Notes: generated by a model from the sequence alone, not told the origin. A stretch of 64,000 bases of DNA from Ruminococcaceae bacterium KH2T8 (GCA_900111435.1 FOIY01000006.1:62001-126000), one strand, 5' to 3'. Counted from the stretch's first letter, positions 1 through 9,519 are shown. Program-made: numbers and translations.

Positions 1-148
1 CAGAACTTACCATTCCGCATCCTTCGAATATCGCGAAGAACAAAAGTGCCTCGAGTATTCCGATCAGTATCTTGTTCTTTGTCTTGATCAGATAATAAGA
101 ATCTTTGCTGTCCAGTACAGCTTTCGGCAGTGAAATGTGATTAGTCAT
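1..148 (-). CDS. N-terminus of a membrane protein (partial)
   Basis: An open frame on the minus strand begins at the ATG at 148 and runs off the left edge after 49 codons. A GGGGGA ribosome-binding site lies about 7 nt upstream of the start. The peptide has a polar N-terminus of about 28 residues, with a KTKNK cluster before the membrane, and then a hydrophobic stretch typical of a first transmembrane helix. It is divergent from the fusion gene at 387. The function cannot be told from so short a fragment. Confidence 0.55.
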   Translation of the reverse strand, partial: MTNHISLPKAVLDSKDSYYLIKTKNKILIGILEALLFFAIFEGCGMVSS

Positions 149-293
149 TTGAAATCCCCCTATCAATTGTTCCTATGCTCTAAGGATAGTGTATGTGTGT
201 AAAGAGTTCATCCCGAATGAGTTAAAGAAAAGGTTAACGATTGTTAAATGGCATATTTCGACGAATTAGTTATATTTTATTAATGTTTCTTCA

Positions 294-322
294 TTTAATG
301 TCCCGGGGATCTCTGATACAAT
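294..322 (+). promoter_or_regulatory. Putative promoter of the TIM-barrel/acyl-CoA synthetase fusion
   Basis: A TGA-TACAAT extended -10 box lies at 314-322 with a weak TTTAAT at -35 (294-299). It would give a leader of about 55 nt before the ATG at 387. The AT-rich region 200-275 upstream contains three GTTAA words, but they do not form a regular array. Confidence is modest because the -35 match is poor. Confidence 0.35.
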
Positions 323-386
323 CTACACGTGTTTTTATGCGCATTTTAAATCTATAGAAATATATTTATATGAAGAGAGTGAAAAA

Positions 387-2912
387 ATGAAGACCAGTTT
401 TTCTACATTGGCATGCCCCGACTTCTCGTGGCAGGACATCTATTCGATGGCTAAGGATTTCGGCTTTGACGGAATCGAGATCAGAGGCCTTGGTGAGGAT
501 ATCTTCTCGGTCAAGGCGCCACCTTTCAGAGATGAGAATATCGATGCTACAGTCGCTAAGCTAAAGAAACTGGGACTTGAGATCTCATGTCTTTCTTCGG
601 GTGAACCCGTATATGATCCTGCGACGACCGATAAGGCGATCGAGGAAATCACTGCTTACGCCAAGCTCGCAAACAAGGTGGGAGCAAGCTACATCCGCGT
701 GCTCGGAGATCGTGATCCCGCTCCTTCTCGTGAGATCGATGATAATGTCGTTATCGAGACGATGAAGAAGCTCGTTCCCGTAGCCGAGGAATATAATGTT
801 ACGCTCCTTCTCGAGACAAACGGCGTATATTGCGATACTGCAAGACTCAAGAAGGTAATAGATGCCATCGGAAGCCGTAAGGTCGCTGCCCTCTGGGATA
901 TGCACCATCCTTACCGCTTCATGAACGAGGCTCCCGAGGTTACCGTCAAGAACCTTGGTGAACTCATCAAGTATACACACGTCAAGGATTCCGTTATGGA
1001 AGGCGACAAGGTTGCCTATAAGCTCATGGGCACCGGTGATCTTCCTATCAAGGAGATGTTCGCAGCTCTTGATTCTATCAATTATCAGGGCTATATCACA
1101 TTGGAGTGGGTTTACAGATGGTCTAAGGATCTCTTTGATGCAGGTATCGTAGTACCTCATTTCGCAGGATTCATGGAGCAGTATAAGCCCCATAAGAAGA
1201 ATGAGCTCCAGGTGGATAAGAGGGGCACGGGTTATTATCCCTGGCCCAAGGAGACACTCGTAGATTATACATTCCCTGATGTGCTCGATAAGATCTGCGA
1301 GCTCTTCCCCAATCAGTATGCTTTCCGTTACACGGAGCTCGACTATACGAGAACATATCCCGAGTTCAGGGATGATGTAGATAACCTTGCGAGAGCATTC
1401 CTTGCAATGGGCTGTAAGAAGGGTGATCACATCGCTATCTGGGCAACTAATGTTCCTCAGTGGTACCTTACATTCTGGGCTGCTACAAAGATCGGCTGCG
1501 TACTCGTTACGGTAAATACCGCTTATAAGATCCACGAGATCGAGTATCTCCTTCGTCAGTCTGACACGAGTACGCTCGTGATGATCGACAAGTTCAAGGA
1601 TTCCGATTATATCCAGATCATGAACGAGATCTGTCCCGAGCTTAAGGACTCTAAGCCCGGTGAACTCAAGGCGGCAAGACTTCCTTACCTTAAGAACATC
1701 ATCACATGTGAGTCCCGCGTAGACGGATGCTTCCACTGGGATGATCTACCTGCTCTTGCTGAGACGGTTCCTTACTCTGAAGTAGAGAAGATCCGCCGTA
1801 CAGTAGATAAGCACGATGTCTGCAACATGCAGTACACATCAGGTACAACGGGATTCCCTAAGGGCGTTATGCTCACACACTACAACGTAGTAAACAACGG
1901 TAAGGCTATCGGTGACTGCATGGATCTTTCCACTAACGACAAGATGATGATCCAGGTTCCGATGTTCCACTGCTTCGGTATGGTACTTGCAATGACAGCA
2001 TCCGTAACACACGGCGTTACGATGTCTCCCATCACTGCATTCTCGCCCCGTAAGGGACTTCACTGCATCAATCAGGAGAAGATCACATGCTTCCACGGCG
2101 TTCCTACGATGTTCATCGCTATGCTCGGACATGAGAACTTCCCGAAGACTGACTTCTCTCACATGAGAACAGGTATCATGGCAGGTTCACCTTGTCCCAT
2201 CAAGACGATGGAAGAGGTTATCGAGAAGATGCATATGCCCGAGATCGTTATCACATACGGTCAGACAGAGGCTTCTCCTGCAACTACCATGAGTAAGACA
2301 ACAGATACCATCGAGCAGAGAGTAAATACTGTCGGTCCTTCCATATTCGGCGTTGAGACCAAGATCGTCGATCCCGAGACAGGTGAGGAATGCCCTGACG
2401 GAGTTCCCGGTGAGTTCTGTGCACGCGGCTACAACATCATGAAGGGTTATTACAAGATGCCCGAGGCTACGGCCGCTGCTATCGATGAAGACGGCTGGCT
2501 CCACTCGGGTGACCTCGCACTTCGTCGTCCCGAGGACGGCTACTACAAGATCACGGGTCGTATCAAGGATATGATCATCAGAGGCGGTGAGAATATCTAC
2601 CCCAAGGAGATTGAAGACTTCCTTTATACACATCCCAAGATCCAGGACGTACAGGTCATCGGTGTTCCTGATGCCGACTACGGTGAGGAGATACTTGCGG
2701 CAGTTGTCTTAAAGCCCGGTGAGGAGTCTTCCGAGGAGGAGATCAAGGATTACGTAAGGACTCATATGGCTAAGCATAAGATCCCCAGATACGTAGACTT
2801 CGTTGACGGCTTCCCGATGAATGCGGCAGGAAAGATTTTAAAGTACAAGATGCGCCAGGAAGCCACAGATCGTCATAATCTGGGCGATGCAAGCAAGATC
2901 GTTACAGCTTGA
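387..2912 (+). CDS. Sugar-phosphate isomerase-like TIM barrel fused to an AMP-forming acyl-CoA synthetase
   Basis: This is an 841-residue two-domain cytoplasmic enzyme. Residues 1 to about 275 are an AP-endonuclease-2/sugar-phosphate isomerase TIM barrel with plausible metal ligands E143, D171, H198 and E240. Residues from about 290 to the end are an ANL-superfamily adenylate-forming ligase: P-loop YTSGTTGFPKG from residue 483, the DGWLHSGD motif, the hinge GRIKDMIIRGGENIYP near 724, and catalytic lysine K816 in AAGKILKY. Such ligases activate a carboxylic acid as acyl-AMP and then acyl-CoA. The ligase part resembles medium/long-chain FadD-like enzymes, but the substrate cannot be read from the sequence. 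The start follows a GAGAG ribosome-binding site, and an intrinsic terminator ends the gene, so it is monocistronic. The fusion suggests the barrel acts on the same carbon skeleton, which is inference. Confidence 0.88.
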   Translation: MKTSFSTLACPDFSWQDIYSMAKDFGFDGIEIRGLGEDIFSVKAPPFRDENIDATVAKLKKLGLEISCLSSGEPVYDPATTDKAIEEITAYAKLANKVGASYIRVLGDRDPAPSREIDDNVVIETMKKLVPVAEEYNVTLLLETNGVYCDTARLKKVIDAIGSRKVAALWDMHHPYRFMNEAPEVTVKNLGELIKYTHVKDSVMEGDKVAYKLMGTGDLPIKEMFAALDSINYQGYITLEWVYRWSKDLFDAGIVVPHFAGFMEQYKPHKKNELQVDKRGTGYYPWPKETLVDYTFPDVLDKICELFPNQYAFRYTELDYTRTYPEFRDDVDNLARAFLAMGCKKGDHIAIWATNVPQWYLTFWAATKIGCVLVTVNTAYKIHEIEYLLRQSDTSTLVMIDKFKDSDYIQIMNEICPELKDSKPGELKAARLPYLKNIITCESRVDGCFHWDDLPALAETVPYSEVEKIRRTVDKHDVCNMQYTSGTTGFPKGVMLTHYNVVNNGKAIGDCMDLSTNDKMMIQVPMFHCFGMVLAMTASVTHGVTMSPITAFSPRKGLHCINQEKITCFHGVPTMFIAMLGHENFPKTDFSHMRTGIMAGSPCPIKTMEEVIEKMHMPEIVITYGQTEASPATTMSKTTDTIEQRVNTVGPSIFGVETKIVDPETGEECPDGVPGEFCARGYNIMKGYYKMPEATAAAIDEDGWLHSGDLALRRPEDGYYKITGRIKDMIIRGGENIYPKEIEDFLYTHPKIQDVQVIGVPDADYGEEILAAVVLKPGEESSEEEIKDYVRTHMAKHKIPRYVDFVDGFPMNAAGKILKYKMRQEATDRHNLGDASKIVTA

Positions 2913-2935
2913 TCGAAACAATACAACAATGAACA

Positions 2936-2962
2936 AAGCCTATCCCTCGAGGATAGGCTTTT
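2936..2962 (+). terminator. Intrinsic terminator after the fusion gene
   Basis: A perfect 10-bp stem, AAGCCTATCC with GGATAGGCTT, encloses a 5-nt CTCGA loop and ends in a short T-run. The -10 box of the next gene starts only 4 nt beyond it. Confidence 0.9.
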
Positions 2963-2965
2963 GTG

Positions 2966-2971
2966 TATAAT
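2966..2971 (+). promoter_or_regulatory. -10 box placed for a leaderless transcript
   Basis: A consensus TATAAT ends 6 nt before the ATG at 2978, and there is no Shine-Dalgarno sequence. Initiation at the usual distance would fall on or next to the start codon. Confidence 0.5.
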
Positions 2972-2977
2972 GAGAAT

Positions 2978-4378
2978 ATGCAGAAAAAAAAGACATCTAA
3001 AAGAGAGATCATCTCATTTATAGTGCTCATAGCCGTGCTGGTATTCCTTAAAGAACACCTGTGCATGGTCAGCAGTATGGATGAGATTAGAAACTATAAC
3101 CTGAGCAGGGCGATCGTGATGGGACTTATCCCGTACAAGGATTTTAATATGGTCATGACACCGTTCTTCGTTCAGTTGTTTGCAATCCCTCTTGTGTTTT
3201 CTAAGACACTATTCATGTGCCGACTGGCTCATTCACTGTATCTGGTATTCACAGAATGGGTCTTCTATAGAATCGTGAAGGAGAAATGCGGGCATAAGGT
3301 TGCTCTTTTCCTTTGCCTGTGTTCTATTCCTTTCCTGGACATCGCAACATATAACACTATGTTCTTTGTCTTCGCAATGCACTCTTATGATCTGCTGAGG
3401 AAAAAGGCGAGTATCAGGAACGATATCCTCCTTGGAGTAGTGACTACGCTGGCAGCATTGTCGCGCCAGACATCCGGATCGCTTTTGCTGATCTTATGTT
3501 TTGTACTTGTCTTGAAAGGTTCCGCTAAGTCAGAACGGATCAAGAATGCATTTTGGTTCCTTGTCGGAATGGGCGGTATCTGTGTCGCTTTCCTGATCTA
3601 TCTTCTGGCGACAGGATCTTTCGGTGCATTCTGGGAATATTGTTTCTTTGCGGTCTTTAAGACTGAAGGTAATTCTGCGATCAATACGAGCGGTATTATG
3701 GGACTCGTATTTGTTATCGCCGGTTCGGCGATCGATATCCTGAATTATAGAAAGACGAAAGACAAGGATCAGATCCTCCATCTGCTCATCGGTCTTACGA
3801 TCTTTACGATTGGAGTACCTATAGTAGATCAGATGCATATGGTCTATGCGGGAATGTGGTTCGCGTTCCCCGTGACAAATTTCATCGTAGATCGTATATC
3901 GGCTAAGCTTACATCAAATATCTGGCTGATACTCGATATCGGTGCGATTGCTCTGTGTCTTGTATTTACGCTCCTCTCTTTCAGAGGTTCAGTATTCGTT
4001 AACGATATAGAGGAATTAAGGTATATCCCGCTGCCGCCAGATATTAAGGCTTATCAGGACATCTCCGAGATCAATAAGCTCTACGAAGAACAGGGCTATG
4101 AAGTGACCGTTTTTGCAAAGGATTCGGCGCTTATAAGTATCGTAGGCGGCGAATTCAATGCGCCGTATGACCTGTTCCTTAAGGGTAATCTCGGACTTAC
4201 GGATCCTTTGTCCTATGCCGAGGAAGCCTGCAATAAGGAAAACAGCATAATCCTGGTTACCGAAGACTATAACGAAAGAGACTGGGAGGCTCCCGAGGGG
4301 ATCGAAGAGTATATAACATCTCATTGTCATCCCATATATTCCTATTCTCAATATGTCTGGTATATGCCTGATCAATAA
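2978..4378 (+). CDS. GT-C-like polytopic membrane protein, copy 1
   Basis: This is a protein of about 466 residues with roughly nine to ten hydrophobic segments and a soluble C-terminal part of about 120 residues. The first extracytoplasmic loop carries an acidic MDEIRNYN motif, as in GT-C glycosyltransferases (ArnT/PMT class) that use polyprenyl-phosphate sugars. The next segment, MGLIPYKDFNMVMTPF, is also seen in the copy at 9534. The C-terminal region shares FNAPYDLFLKGNLG and an EEYITSHCHPIYSY-like end with that copy. The upstream GTG at 2963 lies before the expected transcription start, so ATG 2978 is preferred. The exact glycosyl donor and acceptor are unknown, and a non-catalytic role is possible. 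Confidence 0.7.
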   Translation: MQKKKTSKREIISFIVLIAVLVFLKEHLCMVSSMDEIRNYNLSRAIVMGLIPYKDFNMVMTPFFVQLFAIPLVFSKTLFMCRLAHSLYLVFTEWVFYRIVKEKCGHKVALFLCLCSIPFLDIATYNTMFFVFAMHSYDLLRKKASIRNDILLGVVTTLAALSRQTSGSLLLILCFVLVLKGSAKSERIKNAFWFLVGMGGICVAFLIYLLATGSFGAFWEYCFFAVFKTEGNSAINTSGIMGLVFVIAGSAIDILNYRKTKDKDQILHLLIGLTIFTIGVPIVDQMHMVYAGMWFAFPVTNFIVDRISAKLTSNIWLILDIGAIALCLVFTLLSFRGSVFVNDIEELRYIPLPPDIKAYQDISEINKLYEEQGYEVTVFAKDSALISIVGGEFNAPYDLFLKGNLGLTDPLSYAEEACNKENSIILVTEDYNERDWEAPEGIEEYITSHCHPIYSYSQYVWYMPDQ

Positions 4379-4478
4379 CTGATGACAAATGTCATTCCTA
4401 CTAAGTGATGCTCCTCACTTATGCCCGGTCGTTCTTTAGACGATAATAACGGCATAAGGAACAAAGGAGGACATCAAC

Positions 4479-5420
4479 GTGTCAGAGATATTAAGAGTAA
4501 ACGGTCTTGTAAAGAGATATAAGGAGCTTATCGCACTCGATAACGTAAACCTCAGTGTAAAGGAAGGAGAGATCTTCGGACTCTTGGGACCTAACGGTTC
4601 CGGTAAGTCAACGACGATCAACTGTATTCTTTCGCTCCTGGAATTCGATAAGGGTGAGATCACGGTATTCGGTAAGGAGATGACACCTAAGTCATATGAC
4701 CTCAAGAAGGATATCGGTGTGGTTCCCCAGGAAGTAGCGGTCTATGAGACGCTCAACGTATATGAGAATATCGATTTCTTCTGCGGACTCTATATCAAGG
4801 ATAAGGCGAAGAGAAAGCAGTATGTTCAGGACGCTATCGATTTCGTAGCACTTAATGATTTTACTAAGTTCCGTCCCAAGAAGCTCTCAGGAGGTCTTAA
4901 GAGAAGACTCAATATCGCCTGCGGCATCGCTCATAAGCCCAAGCTCATCTTCTTCGACGAGCCGACGGTCGCAGTAGATCCGCAGAGCCGAAATAAGATA
5001 CTCGAGGGTATCGAGCAGCTTCGAAAGAACGGCGCGACGATCGTCTATACATCACATTATATGGAGGAAGTCGAACAGCTCTGTGACAGAGTATCGATCA
5101 TAGATAAGGGTCACGTTATCGCTGAAGGTACGATCGATGAGCTCAAGGGCATGATCAAGAAGAGTGAGATCATCACTATCGAGACGGCAGGACTTGAGGA
5201 TAAGATCATCGATAAGATCAGAGAACTTCCTCACGTGTACAACGCCGAATATAAGGATAATGTCCTCAAGGTGGAAGCGGGATCAGGAAAGCACAATGTA
5301 ATAGATATAGTGAATATCCTTCAGGATAACGGTTATTCCATGAAGAAGATATTCTCCGAGCAGCCTACGCTCAATGATGTATTCCTTGAGCTCACGGGCA
5401 AAGAACTTCGCGACGAGTAA
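4479..5420 (+). CDS. ABC-2 type exporter, ATPase subunit
   Basis: This 313-residue ATPase energises the two permeases that follow. Walker A is GPNGSGKST from residue 37, the signature is LSGGLKRRLNIA, and Walker B is LIFFDEPTVAVD. The C-terminal 80 residues are the accessory domain typical of DrrA/CcmA-type drug, antibiotic or polysaccharide exporters. Translation begins at GTG 4479, 8 nt after a strong AAAGGAGG site. The gene is followed after 13 nt by the first permease. The cargo is unknown. The gene order ATPase-permease-permease-histidine kinase-response regulator is typical of Firmicute modules that sense and pump out membrane-active compounds. Confidence 0.9.
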   Translation: MSEILRVNGLVKRYKELIALDNVNLSVKEGEIFGLLGPNGSGKSTTINCILSLLEFDKGEITVFGKEMTPKSYDLKKDIGVVPQEVAVYETLNVYENIDFFCGLYIKDKAKRKQYVQDAIDFVALNDFTKFRPKKLSGGLKRRLNIACGIAHKPKLIFFDEPTVAVDPQSRNKILEGIEQLRKNGATIVYTSHYMEEVEQLCDRVSIIDKGHVIAEGTIDELKGMIKKSEIITIETAGLEDKIIDKIRELPHVYNAEYKDNVLKVEAGSGKHNVIDIVNILQDNGYSMKKIFSEQPTLNDVFLELTGKELRDE

Positions 5421-5433
5421 AGGGGATAGGCAG

Positions 5434-6582
5434 ATGTTTAAGTATTATCTGATAAAAAATCTGAGGAACGTGATGTTCCTGTTTTGGAGCCTTGTGTTCC
5501 CGTTGGCTCTTATGACGGCGATGTATGTCACGTTCGGAGATGTATACGACATGATCAACAGCATCGATCCCCATAAGACAGTGATCGTAGCCGAAGACGA
5601 CAGCGAGTTCACTTTGGGATTCGAAGAGATCATCAGGAGCATGGCCGACGAGTCGAGTGATGAGCACTACTTTGATCTTCAGGAAGGTCTTACACGAGAA
5701 GAAGCCGAAGAGAAGATCAAGGCAAATGAGATCGAGACTATGTTCGTCGTAAGCGACGGCAGTATCGAAGTATTCCTGAGCAACGACCATTCTGCTACGG
5801 CAGCTGTTGTCTCACAGTCGGTAGCCAATACATACAGGAATAAGTATGAAGTCATCATGGATGCTTTGGAGACGGATCCTCAGGCAGCAATGAGGATCAT
5901 GGCAGATTCGGGCGAGATGAAAGAGTATACGAAGTCCAGGGAAGATGCTTTCGCAGGAGATCCTAATGTATACAGCTGGTATTTTTACAGTTCATTCGTA
6001 ATGGGTATCTTTTTTAATGCGACGGGCGGAGCAGCCATCGTCAGCGACCTTAAGGCTGATGTATCCTGCGAGGCTATGAGGTTCTCGGCTTCTCCCGAGA
6101 AGAAGAGCAAGATGCTGGTATGCTCATTCCTCGCAAGGCTCATCCCGGCACTTGCCATCTGCGGCATACATCTTATCGTCATGCGTATGATCTTTAACGT
6201 AGACATGGGATCAGATCCGCTTAATCTCATCCTGTTCACAATAGCTGCCAATATCTTCTCGATCAGTTTCGGTATCGTCTGCGGACTTATCTTCAAGGGT
6301 ACTCTCGAGAACAGGGCAAATAAGACTACGGCTGTATTGATGCTCTCGGTATTTTTGAGCGGTGAGATGATCAATACTCTTCCCGGCACTATCGAGAAGG
6401 TATGCCCGATCATCAACGACATCAATCCGGCGACGGTCATGAACCTGGCGTTCTACAGGATGGCACTCTTTGATCAGCCGCTTGATTTTTATACCAACAT
6501 GGCCAAGATCGTTGGCGCTTCGATCGTATTCATCATCATCGGCACCATCATCTTAAGGAGGGAAAAGTATGCATCTTTATAA
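5434..6582 (+). CDS. ABC-2 type exporter, permease subunit 1
   Basis: This is a membrane protein of about 382 residues. One N-terminal helix (residues about 13-35) is followed by an extracytoplasmic domain of about 160 residues and then five hydrophobic helices in the C-terminal half, the ABC2_membrane_3 architecture. ATG 5434 is chosen because AGGGGATAGG precedes it; the frame is open further upstream but overlaps the ATPase gene. It overlaps the second permease by 14 bp, so the two are probably translationally coupled and form a heterodimeric channel. Confidence 0.85.
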   Translation: MFKYYLIKNLRNVMFLFWSLVFPLALMTAMYVTFGDVYDMINSIDPHKTVIVAEDDSEFTLGFEEIIRSMADESSDEHYFDLQEGLTREEAEEKIKANEIETMFVVSDGSIEVFLSNDHSATAAVVSQSVANTYRNKYEVIMDALETDPQAAMRIMADSGEMKEYTKSREDAFAGDPNVYSWYFYSSFVMGIFFNATGGAAIVSDLKADVSCEAMRFSASPEKKSKMLVCSFLARLIPALAICGIHLIVMRMIFNVDMGSDPLNLILFTIAANIFSISFGIVCGLIFKGTLENRANKTTAVLMLSVFLSGEMINTLPGTIEKVCPIINDINPATVMNLAFYRMALFDQPLDFYTNMAKIVGASIVFIIIGTIILRREKYASL

Positions 6583-7750
6583 GAATTTCTTTCGCCTTTT
6601 GAAGAGTAACTGCATAGGCGTCGCCATATATGTAGTGATATTCCTTGCCATGATATTCGGACTTGTCGGTTCCGCATCCTCCATGGGTTCTTCCGACTAC
6701 GAGTTCAAGAGAAGCTACAAGATCAGCTATACGGATAACGACGGTTCAGAGCTGAGCCGCGGTCTCATCGATTACCTCTCACAGGAGAATGAGGTCGAGG
6801 ATTATGCCGGCAAGGAAGAGAGCAGGGTACTGGATCTGGTCTTCTTCCAGGTGACTGAATATTACATGGATATAGAGGAAGGATTCGAGGAGTCCGTGGA
6901 GAACGGCGGCGAGGTGAAGCTCACCTATACGACGAGCTCGGAGTCGGGCGGGATAACATATTCGGTCAATAAGACGGTAAATGACTATATCGATGCTTAT
7001 CGTGATTACCGCGAGATGGGATATTCGGAATCTGAAGCCTGTGACAAGGCTAAGGAACTTCTCTCGGAGCAGACACATGCATATGTCCTGACTTCGGAGG
7101 ATGAGAACATAGTCGGAGGAATGGATAACGTAGTTTACTACCTTCACCAGTTCTTCGGATACCTGATCATCGGATGTCTGTCTTTGGGTATCGGTCACGT
7201 CATCATCGTAAGTGACACCAAGGTCATCAGGGACCGCGTATCGACATCTCCCGTTAAAAAGAAGAACATAAGCCTTACGAATACGATGGGCCTTATGACC
7301 TCCGGTGTAGTCATCTGGGTGATCTTCTCCGTGATAGTTTGGTTGATAGGTCACGATACCTCCGTATATAAGGACTTCTGGTGGCTCTATCTCGCAAACA
7401 GCTTTATCGCAATGCTGGTAGGATGTTCCATTACATCTCTTATTACATCCTTCAATATCCAGCAGAATACGCTTACCATGGTCACGAATATCCTTTCTCT
7501 TGCAATGAGCTTCATATGCGGAGTGTTCGTTCCCATGAGCGTATTAAGCCCGAGCCTTCTCAACGTCGCGAAGTTCCTTCCCCTGTACTGGATGTCTTAT
7601 GCCGACAATATGACGATCTCGGGAACAGGTATCTCCTATGATGCGGATAAGCTCATCCTGTGCCTCGGAATAGAACTCCTCTTCGCTGTAGCGATGTCCG
7701 TTCTTGCCATGATGATCAAGTCCTCGAGGCTCAGCAGAGTCGGTTCTTAA
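6569..7750 (+). CDS. ABC-2 type exporter, permease subunit 2
   Basis: This 393-residue permease has the same layout as the preceding one: an N-terminal helix, an extracytoplasmic domain of about 170 residues, then five or six C-terminal helices. The extracytoplasmic domain is acidic and rich in serine and glutamate. The start overlaps the upstream gene, with AAGGAGGG as ribosome-binding site. It is the last gene before the histidine kinase, which has its own -10 box directly after this stop codon. Confidence 0.85.
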   Translation: MHLYKNFFRLLKSNCIGVAIYVVIFLAMIFGLVGSASSMGSSDYEFKRSYKISYTDNDGSELSRGLIDYLSQENEVEDYAGKEESRVLDLVFFQVTEYYMDIEEGFEESVENGGEVKLTYTTSSESGGITYSVNKTVNDYIDAYRDYREMGYSESEACDKAKELLSEQTHAYVLTSEDENIVGGMDNVVYYLHQFFGYLIIGCLSLGIGHVIIVSDTKVIRDRVSTSPVKKKNISLTNTMGLMTSGVVIWVIFSVIVWLIGHDTSVYKDFWWLYLANSFIAMLVGCSITSLITSFNIQQNTLTMVTNILSLAMSFICGVFVPMSVLSPSLLNVAKFLPLYWMSYADNMTISGTGISYDADKLILCLGIELLFAVAMSVLAMMIKSSRLSRVGS

Positions 7751-7759
7751 TGCTATAAT
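7751..7759 (+). promoter_or_regulatory. Extended -10 box directly before the histidine kinase
   Basis: TGC-TATAAT is a textbook extended -10 element beginning 1 nt after the stop codon of the permease gene. It ends 6 nt before the kinase ATG, and no Shine-Dalgarno is present, so the transcript is probably leaderless. No convincing -35 box was found. Confidence 0.55.
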
Positions 7760-7765
7760 GTGTCC

Positions 7766-8896
7766 ATGAACTGGCGCCTTGCTGATAAAACCATATTACT
7801 GATATCAACAGTCCTGATAACGGTCCTGTCTTTGAACGGGGCCGTTGTCGGCGCTGATGTGGCAAGTATCCTCGTGGCGCTCATCATATTCGCAATGACC
7901 GAGATAAAGACGGAGAGCGCATGGGCATATGCTATGTCCGCGGCTCTTGTGATCTCGGCGTTTTTCTATCCGCGACTTATCATCGCCGTGCCTCTCATGG
8001 TATATGGTGTTGTCTCGGCCGCCTCCGGCAATCGCTATTTCAAGCTTGCCGCGGCAGCAGTTCTTACGGGATCGGTATTTTTCTTTGATAAGAATATCTT
8101 AACGGCCGTTGCAGTGACCGTCTTATCTGCTATAGGAGTATATATGGCGTTTAAGTCGGTAAGGTTTGAAGTTACGGAGAAGAGGTTGACCGATAAATAC
8201 GATGAAGCCAGGATCGCCTCGGCTAATGCCAGAAGGCTCGGCGAGGAGATAATGAAGAATGCCGACAACGAGATCTATGTTGCACGACTTAAGGAGCGTA
8301 ACAGGATCGCTCGTGAGATACATGATAATGTAGGTCACATGATCACGAGAGTCATCGTTCAGATGCAGGCCATAAAGATCATTAATAAGGACGAAAATGT
8401 GGGCAGGCAGCTCGAGTCTGTGAGCGAGACTCTCGATCTTGCCATGACGGGCATAAGAAAGAGCGTCCATGAACTGCACGACGATTCCATCGATCTGTCT
8501 ATCGGTATCAATGACATTACTTCCGCTATCGGGGATAAGTTCGAAGTAACGGTGAAGACTTCCATAGATTCTCCCGCGGATAACAGCATAAAGAATGCAG
8601 TACTGGGTATAATCAAAGAAGCTGTAACCAATATCTCGAAGTATTCATCGGGTGATAAAGTGCTGGTGGAAGTTACGGAGAATAATACATTCTGGCGCGT
8701 GAAAGTATTCGACAACGGTTCCAATCCCGTAAGGGAGAAGGATCTGACCGACGACTCGCTGTCGGACGGATGCGGCATCGGCCTTAAGAATATCGGAGCA
8801 AGAGCGACGAGCCTCGGAGGACGCGCTTCCGCAATAAGTGATGAAAACGGTTTTACCATACTGGCGACACTGCCGAAAGGAAAGGACAGTAAATGA
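7766..8896 (+). CDS. NarL-family sensor histidine kinase
   Basis: This is a membrane-bound kinase of about 376 residues. Residues 10-130 form about five to six transmembrane helices with almost no external loop, so it likely senses within the membrane. A HisKA_3 dimerisation domain follows, with RNRIAREIHDNVGH and phospho-accepting H186, and then a HATPase_c domain with an IKEAVTNISKYS N-box and DGCGIGLKNI. The ATG at 7766 is chosen because the alternative GTG lies inside the -10 region. The stop overlaps the regulator start (ATGA), so the pair is co-translated. It probably controls the adjacent exporter, which is inference from synteny. Confidence 0.9.
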   Translation: MNWRLADKTILLISTVLITVLSLNGAVVGADVASILVALIIFAMTEIKTESAWAYAMSAALVISAFFYPRLIIAVPLMVYGVVSAASGNRYFKLAAAAVLTGSVFFFDKNILTAVAVTVLSAIGVYMAFKSVRFEVTEKRLTDKYDEARIASANARRLGEEIMKNADNEIYVARLKERNRIAREIHDNVGHMITRVIVQMQAIKIINKDENVGRQLESVSETLDLAMTGIRKSVHELHDDSIDLSIGINDITSAIGDKFEVTVKTSIDSPADNSIKNAVLGIIKEAVTNISKYSSGDKVLVEVTENNTFWRVKVFDNGSNPVREKDLTDDSLSDGCGIGLKNIGARATSLGGRASAISDENGFTILATLPKGKDSK

Positions 8897-9519
8897 AAGT
8901 ATTGATTGTTGATGATGATCCGTTAGTATCGGGAGCTTTGAAGGTCATACTCGAATCCGAGAGTGATATCGAGGTCTGCGGAGTCGCATCAGGCGGTGCC
9001 GAGGCGATCTCAAGAGCCGAGAGCGACAGCCCTGATGTTATCGTAATGGATATCCGTATGGACGGGATAAACGGTATCGAAGCTGCTAAGAAGATCCTCG
9101 CCGACCATAAGGATATAAAGATACTTTTTCTTACGACATTCCTTGATGACGAATATATCAATCAGGCATTGGGCCTCGGAGCTTCAGGTTATATCCTGAA
9201 GCAGGACTGCGCGACGCTGGCATCGTCCGTAAGAGCCGTATTCGGAGGACAGATAGTCTTCGGCGGAAAGATCGTCGAGAAGCTCCCCGACCTTATGAAC
9301 AGGAAAGAGCAGTTTGACTATGAGCAGTTCGGCATAACCGATAAGGAAAGAGAAATGATCGAGATGGTCGCGGAAGGGCTTTCGAACAAGGAGATATCCG
9401 AGAAGATGTTCCTCGGAGAAGGTACCGTCAGAAATATGATGAGCTCGGTCCTTTCAAAGCTCGACCTTCGCGACAGGACGCAGCTGGCGTGTTACTATTA
9501 TCAGAAGATAAAGCCTTAA
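8893..9519 (+). CDS. NarL/FixJ-family response regulator
   Basis: This 208-residue regulator has a receiver domain with the acidic pocket VDDD near residues 7-9, phospho-acceptor D53 in VIVMDIRMDG, and T/K switch residues. It is followed by a LuxR-type helix-turn-helix (EMVAEGLSNKEISEKMFL). It overlaps the kinase gene by 4 bp. Its target is probably the exporter operon just upstream, although no repeated operator could be picked out by eye. Confidence 0.92.
   Translation: MKVLIVDDDPLVSGALKVILESESDIEVCGVASGGAEAISRAESDSPDVIVMDIRMDGINGIEAAKKILADHKDIKILFLTTFLDDEYINQALGLGASGYILKQDCATLASSVRAVFGGQIVFGGKIVEKLPDLMNRKEQFDYEQFGITDKEREMIEMVAEGLSNKEISEKMFLGEGTVRNMMSSVLSKLDLRDRTQLACYYYQKIKP

Noticed and set aside
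200-275. PhoP-like repeated GTTAA boxes
   Set aside because: Three GTTAA words occur, but their spacing is irregular and they are common in such AT-rich sequence.
585-1736. A 383-codon open frame on the minus strand inside the fusion gene
   Set aside because: It is a shadow of a real gene: the plus frame has clear family motifs, and the minus frame has no ribosome site or recognisable domain. The same applies to long minus frames at 16665-17498, 19324-20130, 22821-23876 and 59797-60864.
4379-4478. A terminator between the GT-C-like gene and the ABC ATPase
   Set aside because: A 6-bp AAGTGA/TCACTT hairpin is present but has no T-run.
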